Shown: positions 29,194 through 37,767, numbered from the stretch's first letter. The stretch: 64,000 nucleotides of DNA from Herbaspirillum sp. meg3 (GCF_002257565.1 NZ_CP022736.1:4526001-4590000); one strand, 5' to 3'. Notes: a model not told the origin generated them from the letters alone. Made by a program: numbers and translations.

Positions 29194-29314
29194 CGTCATT
29201 CCCGCTCCGGCGGGAATCCGGCAACGTTGATCGGAAGATGCCTCAACGCCGCCGGAAGAAGCAAGCAACAACTACTGCATCACGACACTGGGTCCCGGCA
29301 TTCGCCGGGGCGAC
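29194..29314. repeat. paired REP-like palindromes
   Basis: Two GC-rich palindromes in one spacer: ATTCCCGC-TCCG-GCGGGAAT (29,199-29,218) and CCCGGC-ATTC-GCCGGG (29,294-29,309), bounded by CGTCA and GACG in opposite orientation. The design matches the dispersed intergenic palindromic units common in betaproteobacteria (TCATTCCCGC...GGGTCCC...). No gene is present from 29,138 to 29,369. Confidence 0.6.
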
Positions 29315-29369
29315 GGCGTGTTGTGTGCACAGGCATCACTCTCCATTCAACGGACAAAAGGTACCCCTT

Positions 29370-30611
29370 ATGAGCACCAACTATTCCTATTTCTGCCCCT
29401 GCCCGCGCGGTCTCGAAGTCGCCCTCGCGGAAGAACTCAACGAGATCGCCCAACTGGCCGGCCCTGACGCCAATCTGAAAGTTCATACGCAGGTTCCCGG
29501 CGGCGTGCATTGCTCCGGCAGCATGATCGGCGCCTATCAGCTCAACTTGCGTTCGCGCATCGCCAGCCGCGTGCTGCTGCGCCTGGCGCATGGCTCCTAC
29601 AAGAACGAAAACGACATCTACGACATGGCGCTCGAACAGGAGTGGGAAAACTGGTTCGAGGTGTCCCACACGATTCGCGTCGACGTGACCGCGGTCAAGT
29701 CGCCGCTGCGCAGCCTCGAATTCGCTACGCTGAAAATCAAGGATGCTATCTGCGACCGTTTCCGCGAACGTTTCGACGAGCGCCCGTCGGTCAACACCAA
29801 GACACCGGACATGCGCATCTCGGGCTTCCTCGATGCACACACGTTCACCCTCTACCTCGACACCTCCGGTGAAGCGTTGTTCAAGCGCGGCTGGCGCGAT
29901 GACACCGGCGAAGCGCCGCTGCGCGAAAACCTCGCAGCAGGCCTGTTGCGTACCAGCGGTTGGAAGCCGGGCATGGTGCTGTTTGACCCGATGTGCGGCT
30001 CCGGTACTATCCTGGCCGAAGCGGCACAAATGCTGGCCGGCATCCCACCGGGTGCACACCGCCGTTTTGCGTTTGAGAAGTTCGATAACTTCGACGCTGA
30101 AGCCTGGCTGGCGATCAAGGGTGATTTCAAGCCGAATCCTCTGCCGACCGTGCCAACGATTTTCGGCAGCGACATCTCCGGCGACATGGTCAACATCGCG
30201 CGCAACAATCTGCGCAAGGCAGGCATCCAGTTCGAAGTGCCGCTGAAGCAAATCGAGGCGCAAGAAGTGAAGCCGCCGGTGGATGCCAACGGCAATCCGA
30301 CCACCGGCATCATGCTGACCAATCCGCCTTATGGCGAGCGTCTGAGCGTGCGCGGCGATGCCGCCGTGCCGACCGACGAGCTGTTCATTGCCTTCTTCAG
30401 CGCTTTCGGCACCACGCTCAAGCAGCGTTTCGCAGGCTGGAGCGTATTCCTGTTCTCGGCCGACCTCGGCCTGCCGAAATTGTTGCGCCTGAAAGAAGCT
30501 CGCAAGACACCGTTCTTCAACGGCGCCCTGGAATGCCGTCTGTTCCGCTTTGACATGGTGGAAGGTTTCAACCGCCGCGAGGCCGCCAAGCCCAAGCCAG
30601 ATCGGGCTTAA
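29370..30611 (+). CDS. THUMP-domain class I rRNA methyltransferase (RlmL N-half type)
   Basis: S-adenosylmethionine-dependent N2-guanine methyltransferase. 413 residues from the ATG at 29,370. N-terminal ferredoxin-like/THUMP region (residues 1-160), then motif I DPMCGSGTILAEAA and catalytic NPPYGER. It corresponds to the first half of E. coli RlmL (23S rRNA m2G2445); the second, RlmK-like half is absent, as in many betaproteobacteria. A longer frame reading through from upstream crosses a repeat and is not the gene. Confidence 0.9.
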   Translation: MSTNYSYFCPCPRGLEVALAEELNEIAQLAGPDANLKVHTQVPGGVHCSGSMIGAYQLNLRSRIASRVLLRLAHGSYKNENDIYDMALEQEWENWFEVSHTIRVDVTAVKSPLRSLEFATLKIKDAICDRFRERFDERPSVNTKTPDMRISGFLDAHTFTLYLDTSGEALFKRGWRDDTGEAPLRENLAAGLLRTSGWKPGMVLFDPMCGSGTILAEAAQMLAGIPPGAHRRFAFEKFDNFDAEAWLAIKGDFKPNPLPTVPTIFGSDISGDMVNIARNNLRKAGIQFEVPLKQIEAQEVKPPVDANGNPTTGIMLTNPPYGERLSVRGDAAVPTDELFIAFFSAFGTTLKQRFAGWSVFLFSADLGLPKLLRLKEARKTPFFNGALECRLFRFDMVEGFNRREAAKPKPDRA

Positions 30612-30619
30612 TCCTTAAT

Positions 30620-30670
30620 GGCGGGGGAATTGTCTCGATTGTCAACGCAATCGAGACAATTCATCCCGCC
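30620..30670 (+). other. long hairpin after the methyltransferase gene
   Basis: GAATTGTCTCGATTG / CAATCGAGACAATTC (15 bp, perfect) with a 6-nt loop, extended outward by GGCGGG / CCCGCC. It starts 8 nt after the stop. There is no T-run, so it is not a classical terminator; it could be Rho-independent without a U tract, an mRNA 3'-end stabiliser, or a binding site. Confidence 0.6.
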
Positions 30671-30755
30671 GCGCCTTATTTATCCCGGACTCGCTTTTCC
30701 TTACAGTTACTCCCATCGAAGCCAATCCTGGCCTCATTCATCTTCGGGAGCTAAC

Positions 30756-31175
30756 ATGACCACTACCATCAATACCAAAGCCGACTACGCCGCCTTCCTG
30801 CTGCGCGTAACTTCCGGTTTGTTTTTCCTTGCCCACGCCGCGATGAAGATTTTTGTCTTCACCTTGCCCGGCACCGCTGCTTTCTTTGAATCGCTGGGCC
30901 TGCCAGGCTTCCTCGCGTATCTGGTCATTCTGTTGGAAGTGGTTGGCGGCATCGCACTCGTCATCGGCTTCTACGGCGATCTGCTGGCGATTCCCCTGGC
31001 CATTGACCTGGTCGGCGCCATCGTCACCGTGCACGGCAAGAACGGCTTCTTCTTCTCCAACCCCAAGGGCGGCTGGGAATATCTGGTCATGTGGATTGTT
31101 GCGCTGATCGCAGTCTATCTGCTCGGAAACGGTGCCTTCGCCGTGAAGCGTAAGAGTCTGAACAACGCTGCATAA
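30756..31175 (+). CDS. DoxX-family membrane protein
   Basis: 139 residues from the ATG at 30,756 (CGGGAG 5 nt upstream). Four hydrophobic spans; the block LLRVTSGLFFLAHAAMKIFVF and a GKNGFFFSNPKGGWEYLVMW loop identify the DoxX/YphA family. Function in bacteria is poorly defined (some act with thiol or sulfur metabolism). It is followed after 62 nt by the LigB-type dioxygenase, with which it may be co-transcribed. Confidence 0.85.
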   Translation: MTTTINTKADYAAFLLRVTSGLFFLAHAAMKIFVFTLPGTAAFFESLGLPGFLAYLVILLEVVGGIALVIGFYGDLLAIPLAIDLVGAIVTVHGKNGFFFSNPKGGWEYLVMWIVALIAVYLLGNGAFAVKRKSLNNAA

Positions 31176-31237
31176 TCGTCAGTAAAACGTTTTCCCCGGG
31201 GCTGCGGCCCCAATTCTGGACTGGATTGGAGTACATC

Positions 31238-32074
31238 ATGTCTACCGCACTGCCTTCGCTTTTCGTTTCCCACGGTTCGCCCATGCTGGCGGTTGAACCT
31301 GGCAAGACCGGCCCGCTGTTGCGCAGCATCGGTGAACGCCTGCCGGCACCGAAAGCCATACTCGTCGTATCGCCGCACTGGGAAACCCAGACGCCGCGCG
31401 TCGGCAATCTGGCCAAGCAGCGCGTGATCCATGATTTCGGCGGCTTCCCGCGCGAATTGTATGAGCTGGATTATCCTGCCGCCGGTTCGCCGGAACTGGC
31501 AGAACGTGTCGCCGGCTTGCTGCGCGACGCCGGCCTGCATGCGCAGACCGACGACGGCTGGGGCCTTGATCATGGCACCTGGGTACCGCTGCGCTATCTC
31601 TATCCGCAAGCGAATATTCCGGTCGTACAGCTATCGCTGCAACCGCATCAGCCGCCGTCCTATCACTATAAGATCGGCCAGTTGCTGGCGCCGCTGGCGA
31701 AAGAAGGCATCCTGCTGATCGGTTCAGGCAGCTTCACGCACAACCTGCGTGAACTGCGTCGCGGCGATCCGACTGCCCGGGGCGACTCGGATAGTGCGCC
31801 GCACACCATCGAGTTCCTGCAATGGTTCCTGACGCAGATGCAGGCGGGCGATCTGGAAGCGCTGCTGGACTATCGCCACTCGGCGCCGCATTCGGTGCGC
31901 ACGCATCCGACCGATGAACATTTGCTGACCTTGTTCTTCGCCATGGGCGCCGCCGACGACTGGACGCAACTGGTGCATCTGGACAGCGGTTCGACGTATC
32001 ATAGCCTGCGCATGGATGCCTTCGCCTTCGGCACCCAGTCGTCCATCCTCGCGGATTTACCTGCTGCTGCCTGA
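31238..32074 (+). CDS. class III extradiol dioxygenase family protein (DODA/YgiD type)
   Basis: 278 residues from the ATG at 31,238 (TTGGAG 7 nt upstream). LigB-fold with the expected metal His residues in FVSHGSPM (His12), VVSPHWET and DDGWGLDHGTWVPL, plus GSGSFTHNLREL. Known relatives open catechol rings such as DOPA. It sits between DoxX and a LysR regulator on the same strand, next to a larger catabolic cluster, so an aromatic substrate is plausible but unproven. Confidence 0.9.
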   Translation: MSTALPSLFVSHGSPMLAVEPGKTGPLLRSIGERLPAPKAILVVSPHWETQTPRVGNLAKQRVIHDFGGFPRELYELDYPAAGSPELAERVAGLLRDAGLHAQTDDGWGLDHGTWVPLRYLYPQANIPVVQLSLQPHQPPSYHYKIGQLLAPLAKEGILLIGSGSFTHNLRELRRGDPTARGDSDSAPHTIEFLQWFLTQMQAGDLEALLDYRHSAPHSVRTHPTDEHLLTLFFAMGAADDWTQLVHLDSGSTYHSLRMDAFAFGTQSSILADLPAAA

Positions 32075-32094
32075 ACCTGTCCTGAGAGAATCGC

Positions 32095-32997
32095 TTGAAC
32101 AAATTGCGCGAAATCGAATGCTTCATCGCTGTCGCCGAACTGGGCAGCTTCGTCAAGGCGGCCGACGCCCTGAACGTGTCCAAGGCGGCGGTTTCGCGCA
32201 CGATTCTTGAACTGGAAGCCCGGCTCGGCGCGCGCCTGATGCAACGCACGACGCGCCGGCTGTCGCTGACCGAAGCCGGTTCCCTGTATCTGGAACGCTG
32301 CAAGCACATCGTCTCGGCGCTCGAAGACGCGGATCAGATGCTCACCGTCGGCAACACCGATCCGACCGGTCTCTTGCGCATCAACGTGCCGCAGACTTTC
32401 GGCGTGCTGCATCTGGTCAACGTCTGGCCCTGCCTATTGCGCCGCTATCCCGGGATCAAGCTCGACATCACGCTGTCGGACCGCATCGTCGACATCATCG
32501 AAGAAGGCTACGATCTCGCGATCCGTATCGCGCGCTTGCCGAACTCCTCGCTCATCTACCGCAAGCTGGCGTCAACCCGCATCGTCGTCTGCGCCTCGCC
32601 CGAGTATCTGGAAAAGCACGGGACGCCCCGGCATCCGGACGACCTCAAGGATCATATGGTGATGGGCTACAGCTATTCGGCCGACAAGGACGAGTGGCAT
32701 TTCGAAGGCCCCGAGGGCGCCGTCAGCGTCAAGACCAACGTACGCATGCACGCCAACAATGGCGACACCTGCGTCGCCGCTGCGCTGGCCGGCATCGGCA
32801 TCACACGCCAGCCGACCTTCATGCTGAGCGAATATATCCGCAGCGGCAAGCTGGTGCCGATCCTGCCCGGCTACATGTCCGCCGAACTGGGCATCTATGC
32901 GGTCTACCCGAGTCGCACGCATTTGCCTGCCAAGGTGCGCGCCACCATCGACTTTCTCGTGCATGCATTTGAAGAAGTTCAATGGGAAGACAAATAG
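32095..32997 (+). CDS. LysR-family transcriptional regulator
   Basis: 300 residues. Winged-helix N-terminus (FIAVAELGSFVKAADALNVSKAAVSRTILELEARLGARLMQRTTRRLSLTEAG shortened here) and the usual co-inducer domain. The start is TTG at 32,095, with GAGAGAA upstream; it is 20 nt after the dioxygenase gene and in the same direction, so it may be co-transcribed rather than divergent from its target. It could act on the dioxygenase genes or on the cluster starting at 33,379. Confidence 0.9.
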   Translation: MNKLREIECFIAVAELGSFVKAADALNVSKAAVSRTILELEARLGARLMQRTTRRLSLTEAGSLYLERCKHIVSALEDADQMLTVGNTDPTGLLRINVPQTFGVLHLVNVWPCLLRRYPGIKLDITLSDRIVDIIEEGYDLAIRIARLPNSSLIYRKLASTRIVVCASPEYLEKHGTPRHPDDLKDHMVMGYSYSADKDEWHFEGPEGAVSVKTNVRMHANNGDTCVAAALAGIGITRQPTFMLSEYIRSGKLVPILPGYMSAELGIYAVYPSRTHLPAKVRATIDFLVHAFEEVQWEDK

Positions 32998-33090
32998 AAC
33001 CCAACTCTTTGTTCATCCCGCTACGGATGGACGCGTATAAAAAACGCTCATCGAGAGTCCTCATTTTCCTGACCATTTCCTGACCAAGTG

Positions 33091-33120
33091 AAAAAATCCG
33101 CAGCCTCGCGGATTTTTTTT
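33091..33120 (+). terminator. terminator after LysR gene
   Basis: A6-TCCGC, 6-nt loop, GCGGA-T8. Strong stem and T-run. It isolates the DODA-LysR unit from the following cluster. Confidence 0.9.
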
Positions 33121-33173
33121 CATCTCCCTTTTCAGCGGCTCGCTTAAGGCGCACAATCCGGCCTCGCGATAAG

Positions 33174-33184
33174 TGGTCTGACCA
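33174..33184. promoter_or_regulatory. FadR-subfamily GntR-type operator match
   Basis: TGGTC-T-GACCA, a perfect 5-bp palindrome matching TGGTNNNACCA bound by FadR-subfamily GntR regulators. No GntR gene is in the window, so the regulator would be encoded elsewhere. Confidence 0.35.
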
Positions 33185-33261
33185 TTGGACCGATTTCTTT
33201 TTCTCTCAGCACACAGGCGGATTTTGCTCGTATCTATCGATGCGAACTCAGCGCGAACGGC

Positions 33262-33290
33262 TTGACATACTATTCGGATTGATTCAAAGT
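33262..33290 (+). promoter_or_regulatory. possible sigma-70 promoter of catabolic cluster
   Basis: A perfect -35 TTGACA followed after 17 nt by CAAAGT, a poor -10 (3 of 6). A weak -10 is consistent with activator dependence. About 90 nt upstream of the cupin gene. Confidence 0.35.
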
Positions 33291-33308
33291 GACCACATTA
33301 CAGACTAT

Positions 33309-33327
33309 ATGTCCACATATTGGACAT
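33309..33327. promoter_or_regulatory. palindromic operator candidate upstream of cupin gene
   Basis: ATGTCCA-CATAT-TGGACAT: perfect 7-bp inverted repeat, 19 bp in all, 51 nt before the cupin ATG and just downstream of the possible promoter. The location fits a repressor site; the cluster's own IclR-type regulator is the leading candidate. Confidence 0.5.
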
Positions 33328-33378
33328 TAAAACAGCCTGAAGCATCCGAAATCGCTGAAAAACCTGAGGAGAAGACAC

Positions 33379-33906
33379 ATGCAACCCACTACCCCAGAGG
33401 CATCAAAGATGATGCCCTACCAATACCCGAACCCGAAAGAAGCGCCACTGGAAATCGTGGTCGGCTCCGCCATTCCCGAAGATGAAAAAGTCTGGGTGCC
33501 GCAAGCCGAGAACGTTTGGTTCCGTCCGCTTTGCCTGAACGTGTCGCAAGGTTACTGGACCAACCTGCTGCGCGTGCGCAAGTCGGGTGTGCTGAGCCGC
33601 CATCGTCATCCGGCTCCCGTGCACGGCATGGTGCTCAAGGGCCGCTGGCGCTATCTGGAACACAACTGGATCGCCGAGCAAGGCAGCTACGTGTTCGAGC
33701 CGCCCGGCGAAACCCACACCCTGTACGTGCCGGAAGACGTGGAAGAAATGATCACCTACTTCCATATCACCGGCGTGATGTACTACTGCGACCCGTTCGG
33801 CAAGTTCGAAGGCTATGAAGACGTCTTCACCAAGCTGGAAATGTGCAAGGCGCATTATGAAAAGGTCGGTCTGGGCGCCGACTTCGTGCAGCAGTTCGTG
33901 CGTTGA
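33379..33906 (+). CDS. cupin dioxygenase, 2,4'-dihydroxyacetophenone dioxygenase-like
   Basis: 175 residues, single cupin barrel. Predicted Fe ligands His75 and His77 in SRHRHPAPVHG and His113 in PPGETHTLYV, spacing that matches the 2,4'-dihydroxyacetophenone dioxygenase family, which cleaves the C-C bond of an alpha-hydroxyketone. First gene of a five-gene same-strand cluster (cupin, SDR, MFS, SDR, IclR). Family members differ in substrate, so a related hydroxy-keto compound is equally possible. Confidence 0.82.
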   Translation: MQPTTPEASKMMPYQYPNPKEAPLEIVVGSAIPEDEKVWVPQAENVWFRPLCLNVSQGYWTNLLRVRKSGVLSRHRHPAPVHGMVLKGRWRYLEHNWIAEQGSYVFEPPGETHTLYVPEDVEEMITYFHITGVMYYCDPFGKFEGYEDVFTKLEMCKAHYEKVGLGADFVQQFVR

Positions 33907-33922
33907 GGATGTGAGCGATCCC

Positions 33923-34657
33923 ATGAGCTACGCACAAGCCGATTACAACTTTCAGGGCGCAGTCGCCGTGGTCACCGGCGGTACCGGCGGCATCGGCGCC
34001 GCCATCAGCGCCCGCCTGGCGCAAGCTGGTGCAGAGGTAGTCTGCTGGGATCTGAAACCCGCAGTCGATTCGCTCTACACCCAAGACACTGTTGACGTCA
34101 CCGACCCGGCTTCGGTCGATGCGGCGACACAGCGTCTGCTGGCCTCGCGCGGCCGCATCGATTTTCTGGTCAACAACGCGGGCTACGCCGGCTCGACCGT
34201 GCCGCTGGATGAGTATGACGTCGCCGAGTGGCACCGCATCGTTGAAGTCAATCTGATGGGTGTGTTCCACACCTGCCGTTCGGTGGTGCCTGCCATGCGC
34301 GCCGCCGGACAAGGCCGCATCGTCAACATCGCCTCGCTGGCAGGCAAGGAAGGCACGCCCAACGCGTCCGCCTACAGCGCCTCCAAGGCTGGTGTAGTGG
34401 CGCTGACCAAGTCGCTCGGCAAGGAACTGGCCAACGCCGGCATCCTCGTCAACGCGCTGGCGCCGGCCGCAGTCAAGACCACGCTGCTGGAACAGATGAG
34501 TCCGGCGCACGTCGCCACCATGATCAGCAAGAGCCCGATGGGCCGCCTCGGCTATGTCGAGGAAGTGGCCGAAATGGTGGCCTGGCTTTGCTCGGGTTCA
34601 TGTACGTTCAACACCGGTGCAGTGTTCGATTTGTCCGGAGGACGCGCAACTTATTAG
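33923..34657 (+). CDS. short-chain dehydrogenase/reductase
   Basis: 244 residues from the ATG at 33,923. Rossmann cofactor motif TGGTGGIGAAI; NNAGYAGS; catalytic Ser in NIASLAGKEG and YSASK (Tyr, Lys); ends FNTGAVFDLSGGRATY. NAD(P)-dependent oxidoreductase acting on an alcohol or ketone. 16 nt after the cupin gene. Confidence 0.92.
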   Translation: MSYAQADYNFQGAVAVVTGGTGGIGAAISARLAQAGAEVVCWDLKPAVDSLYTQDTVDVTDPASVDAATQRLLASRGRIDFLVNNAGYAGSTVPLDEYDVAEWHRIVEVNLMGVFHTCRSVVPAMRAAGQGRIVNIASLAGKEGTPNASAYSASKAGVVALTKSLGKELANAGILVNALAPAAVKTTLLEQMSPAHVATMISKSPMGRLGYVEEVAEMVAWLCSGSCTFNTGAVFDLSGGRATY

Positions 34658-34795
34658 TACTACCAGCCCGACTGCCACAAGCGGCCGGACATTTTTTCGC
34701 AGCACGGCACACAAGCACCGCAAAGACGGCGCAAGCAGGTGATGTCGCTCAGAAGCTGTTTGCCTGCAGCACTTTACATTCACATTGGAGACAAC

Positions 34796-36085
34796 ATGGA
34801 AGTCCAAAAGAGCAGCAAGCTCAAACGTATTCAGTGGGTTGCACTGACGTTCCTGATGCTTGCCGGTATCGTCAACTACCTCGACCGCAGCACGCTGTCC
34901 ATCGCCAACCATTCCGTCAGCCAGGAGCTGGGATTGAGTGCATCGGAAATGGGCCTGCTGCTGTCCGCATTCTCACTCGCTTACGCATTCTCGCAATTGC
35001 CGATCGGCGCGATGCTCGATAAATTCGGCGCACGCGTAATGCTCGGCGCCGGCATGATGGTCTGGTCGGTGGCACAGCTGGCCGGCGGCTTCGTCGGTTC
35101 GCTGCATCAGTTTCTGGTAGCCCGCGTGTTCCTCGGCCTCGGCGAAGCGCCGCAGTTCCCGGCCGGCGCGAAAGTGGTTTCCGAATGGTTTGCCGTGCGT
35201 GAACGTGGCGGCCCGACCGGTATCTTCGTCGCTTCGTCGACCATCGGCCCTGCGCTGGCGCCACCGATCCTGACCGTGCTGATGCTGTCGTTCGGCTGGC
35301 GCATGATGTTCGTCATCATGGGTATTGCCGGTATCGCCGTCGCAGTGGGCTGGTATATTTTTTACCGCAACCGCAATGAAGTCGAACTGACGCCATCCGA
35401 AATGCTGTATCTGGCCGACGGCACCGACAACGATCCAAACGCCAATGCCAAGCTGACCTGGCACGAGTGGAAAGGCCTGTTCAAATACCGCACCACCTGG
35501 GGCATGCTGTTCGGCTTCATGGGCGTAATCTATATGGTCTGGCTGTACCTGACTTGGTTGCCTGCCTACCTCGAACATGAACGTCACCTGAGCATCGCAC
35601 GCACCGGCTGGGTGGTGGTGATTCCGTACATCTTCGGCACGCTGGGCATGCTGTCCTCGGGTTATATCGCCGACGGCCTGATGAAGCGCGGCATGGCGCC
35701 GATCCGCAGCCGCAAGTGGCCGATCTGCGCCGGTCTGATCGGTGCGGGCGCGTTTACCATTCCTGCCGCCTACACCCCGAGCACCTTCATGGCTATCGTC
35801 TACATCTCGCTGGCGATGGCGTTCGTGAACATGGCAAGCGGCGGCGCATGGGCACTGGTCAGCGTGGCGATTCCACGCCGTCTGGTCGCTTCGCTGGGCA
35901 GCCTGCAGAACTTCGGCGGCTACCTCGGCGGCTCGCTGGCTCCATTGATCACCGGCATCGTGGTCGACAAGACTCATTCGTTCGTCAATGCCTTGCTGAT
36001 CAGCGCCGCCGTCGCCTTTGCTGCTGCGCTGGTGTACATGTTCGTGGTGAACAAGCCGATCGAAGGCGACCGGGTGGCAGCGTAA
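34796..36085 (+). CDS. MFS transporter, anion:cation symporter type
   Basis: 429 residues from the ATG at 34,796 (GGAG 5 nt upstream). Twelve predicted spans. The start VNYLDRSTLSIANHS and the loop LDKFGARVML, then RVFLGLGEAPQFPAGAKVVSEWF, are typical of the ACS family that imports organic anions such as hexuronates, galactonate or aromatic acids. It probably brings in the substrate of the surrounding dioxygenase and dehydrogenases. Confidence 0.9.
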   Translation: MEVQKSSKLKRIQWVALTFLMLAGIVNYLDRSTLSIANHSVSQELGLSASEMGLLLSAFSLAYAFSQLPIGAMLDKFGARVMLGAGMMVWSVAQLAGGFVGSLHQFLVARVFLGLGEAPQFPAGAKVVSEWFAVRERGGPTGIFVASSTIGPALAPPILTVLMLSFGWRMMFVIMGIAGIAVAVGWYIFYRNRNEVELTPSEMLYLADGTDNDPNANAKLTWHEWKGLFKYRTTWGMLFGFMGVIYMVWLYLTWLPAYLEHERHLSIARTGWVVVIPYIFGTLGMLSSGYIADGLMKRGMAPIRSRKWPICAGLIGAGAFTIPAAYTPSTFMAIVYISLAMAFVNMASGGAWALVSVAIPRRLVASLGSLQNFGGYLGGSLAPLITGIVVDKTHSFVNALLISAAVAFAAALVYMFVVNKPIEGDRVAA

Positions 36086-36112
36086 TTTTATTTTCGATCT
36101 GAAGGAAAGCAC

Positions 36113-36838
36113 ATGACATTCACTCCCAATCTGTTCCAGGGTAAAACCGCGCTGGTCACCGGCGGCACCCAGGGCATCGGCGGCGCAGTGGCGCGCCAGC
36201 TCGCCGCCATGGGCGCCAAGGTCATCGCGGCAGGCTTGCCGCCGTTCGCCACGGAGGAGTTCAGCGGCACCGGCATCACGCTGGCTGAACTCAACGTGGC
36301 GTCCGAAGACAGCGTCAAAAACCTGTTCGCCGGCATCAAGCAACTCGACATCGTGATCAACTGCGCCGGCATCATCAAGCGCGGCGCCGAACACGAAGTC
36401 GATGTCTTCGAACAGGTCATCGCCGTCAACCTGACCGGCACCATGCGTGTCTGTTCGGCGGCGCGTCCCTTGCTGAAAGAAAGCAAGGGCTGCATCGTCA
36501 ATCTGGCATCAATGCTGAGTTTCTTCGGCGGCGGTCTGGTGCCGGGCTACAGCGCCAGCAAAGGCGGTGTCGCGCAACTGACCAAGTCGCTGGCAATTGC
36601 CTACGCGGCCGATGGTATCCGCGTCAACGCAGTGGCGCCCGGCTGGATCGCAACGCCATTGACCAAAGCATTGCAGGAAGACCCGGCACGCTCCGGCCCT
36701 ATCCTGCAACGCACGCCACTGAATCGTTGGGGTACGCCGGAAGACATCGGCAACGTCACCGCATTCCTGTGCACGCCGGCCGCTTCCTTCATGACCGGCG
36801 CCGTCGTGCCGGTCGACGGCGGCTATCTGGTGTCGTAG
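36113..36838 (+). CDS. short-chain dehydrogenase/reductase
   Basis: 241 residues. TGGTQGIGGAV cofactor loop, NCAGI, catalytic Ser and YSASKGG, and the typical C-terminal MTGAVVPVDGGYLVS. It is a different SDR from that at 33,923. 27 nt after the MFS gene with GAAGGAAAG before its ATG, so in the same operon. Confidence 0.92.
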   Translation: MTFTPNLFQGKTALVTGGTQGIGGAVARQLAAMGAKVIAAGLPPFATEEFSGTGITLAELNVASEDSVKNLFAGIKQLDIVINCAGIIKRGAEHEVDVFEQVIAVNLTGTMRVCSAARPLLKESKGCIVNLASMLSFFGGGLVPGYSASKGGVAQLTKSLAIAYAADGIRVNAVAPGWIATPLTKALQEDPARSGPILQRTPLNRWGTPEDIGNVTAFLCTPAASFMTGAVVPVDGGYLVS

Positions 36839-36865
36839 TGTTTTTCCGCAGTACCTGATCTGCCT

Positions 36866-36902
36866 TTTTCCGGTGCCGTCCAGATTGGCGGCGCCGGAAA
36901 AT
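36866..36902 (+). other. hairpin between SDR and IclR genes
   Basis: TTTTCCGGTGCCG / CGGCGCCGGAAAA, 13 bp with one wobble pair and a 10-nt loop. The T's lie in the 5' arm, with none after the stem, so it is not a textbook terminator. It may attenuate read-through into the regulator gene. Confidence 0.5.
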
Positions 36903-36910
36903 CCCTCGGC

Positions 36911-36916
36911 TATAAT
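36911..36916 (+). promoter_or_regulatory. -10 element of iclR-type gene
   Basis: Perfect TATAAT, 54 nt before the regulator ATG. No -35 with standard spacing. It suggests the regulator also has its own promoter. Confidence 0.4.
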
Positions 36917-36969
36917 GCGCCTCTGCAGTCCTCCGCCTTCCCGTCCTTTGCGCCCGACCGCCTGAAACT

Positions 36970-37767
36970 ATGCCGACTTCCGATACCGCTGCCGAAGAGA
37001 ATCCAAAGATTGCCGGCACTGCCGCGTTCTCCAAATTCATAGCCGTTCTGCAACTGATCGCCGATCAGGAAGCACCCTTGTCGATTGCCCAGTTGAGCGC
37101 GCAGAGCGGTTATCCGCGCCCCACCGTCTATCGCATCCTCGCCGCGCTGATGGCCGAAGGCATGGTGGTGGAAAATCCACGCACCACGCATTTTGAACTC
37201 GGCCCGCGTCTGATCAACCTGGCCAGCAAATCGTGGGCCAAGTCCGATATCCGCACCGCCGCCATCGACGCTCTGCACACGCTGCGCGACACCACGCGTG
37301 AAACCGTCCACCTCGCAGTGCCCAGCGACAACGGCATGGTCTACATCGAAAAACTGGAGAGCCCGCAAGCCGTGCGCATGACCTCGCGCGTCGGTACCCG
37401 CGTAACGCTGTATTCCAGCTCGGTCGGCAAAGCTTATCTGGCTGCGCTGGGTAAAGAACAACGCCGCAGTCTGCTCCGCACTGTCAAGATGCAGAAGTTC
37501 ACCGAGCACACCATCACCGATCCCGAAGCGCTGCACGCTGAAATCGCCATGACCGAACAGCGCGGCTATGCAGAAGACCGCGAAGAAAACGAAGCGCAGA
37601 TTTTTTGCCTGGGCGCCGCCATCCGTGGCAGCGACGGCGCACCGGTCGCCTGCATCAGCATCAGTATTCCAGTCTTCCGCAAACATGAAGACCTGCAAGC
37701 CACCTACATCAATCCACTGCTGGCAACCTGCAAAGCCATCTCACTGAAGCTGGCCGGCCCGCGATAA
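36970..37767 (+). CDS. IclR-family transcriptional regulator
   Basis: 265 residues. N-terminal winged helix (AAFSKFIAVLQLIADQEAPLSIAQLS... YPRPTVYRILAALMAEGMV) and C-terminal effector domain with the usual GMVYIEKLES and VTLYSSSVGKAYLAAL blocks. It ends the cupin-SDR-MFS-SDR run and is its most likely regulator; the inverted repeat at 33,309 is a candidate site. Confidence 0.93.
   Translation: MPTSDTAAEENPKIAGTAAFSKFIAVLQLIADQEAPLSIAQLSAQSGYPRPTVYRILAALMAEGMVVENPRTTHFELGPRLINLASKSWAKSDIRTAAIDALHTLRDTTRETVHLAVPSDNGMVYIEKLESPQAVRMTSRVGTRVTLYSSSVGKAYLAALGKEQRRSLLRTVKMQKFTEHTITDPEALHAEIAMTEQRGYAEDREENEAQIFCLGAAIRGSDGAPVACISISIPVFRKHEDLQATYINPLLATCKAISLKLAGPR

Larger units (their letters stand above)
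32998..33378. other. regulatory spacer before the cupin-SDR-MFS-SDR-IclR cluster
   Basis: 381 bases without a gene. From left to right: the terminator at 33,091-33,120, a FadR/GntR-type palindrome at 33,174-33,184, a TTGACA box at 33,262, and a perfect 7-bp inverted repeat at 33,309-33,327, all ahead of the cupin gene. Confidence 0.6.

Noticed and set aside
29010..29369. N-terminal extension of the THUMP methyltransferase frame
   Set aside because: The extension overlaps the previous gene and runs through the palindromic repeat; the ATG at 29,370 starts at the conserved domain.
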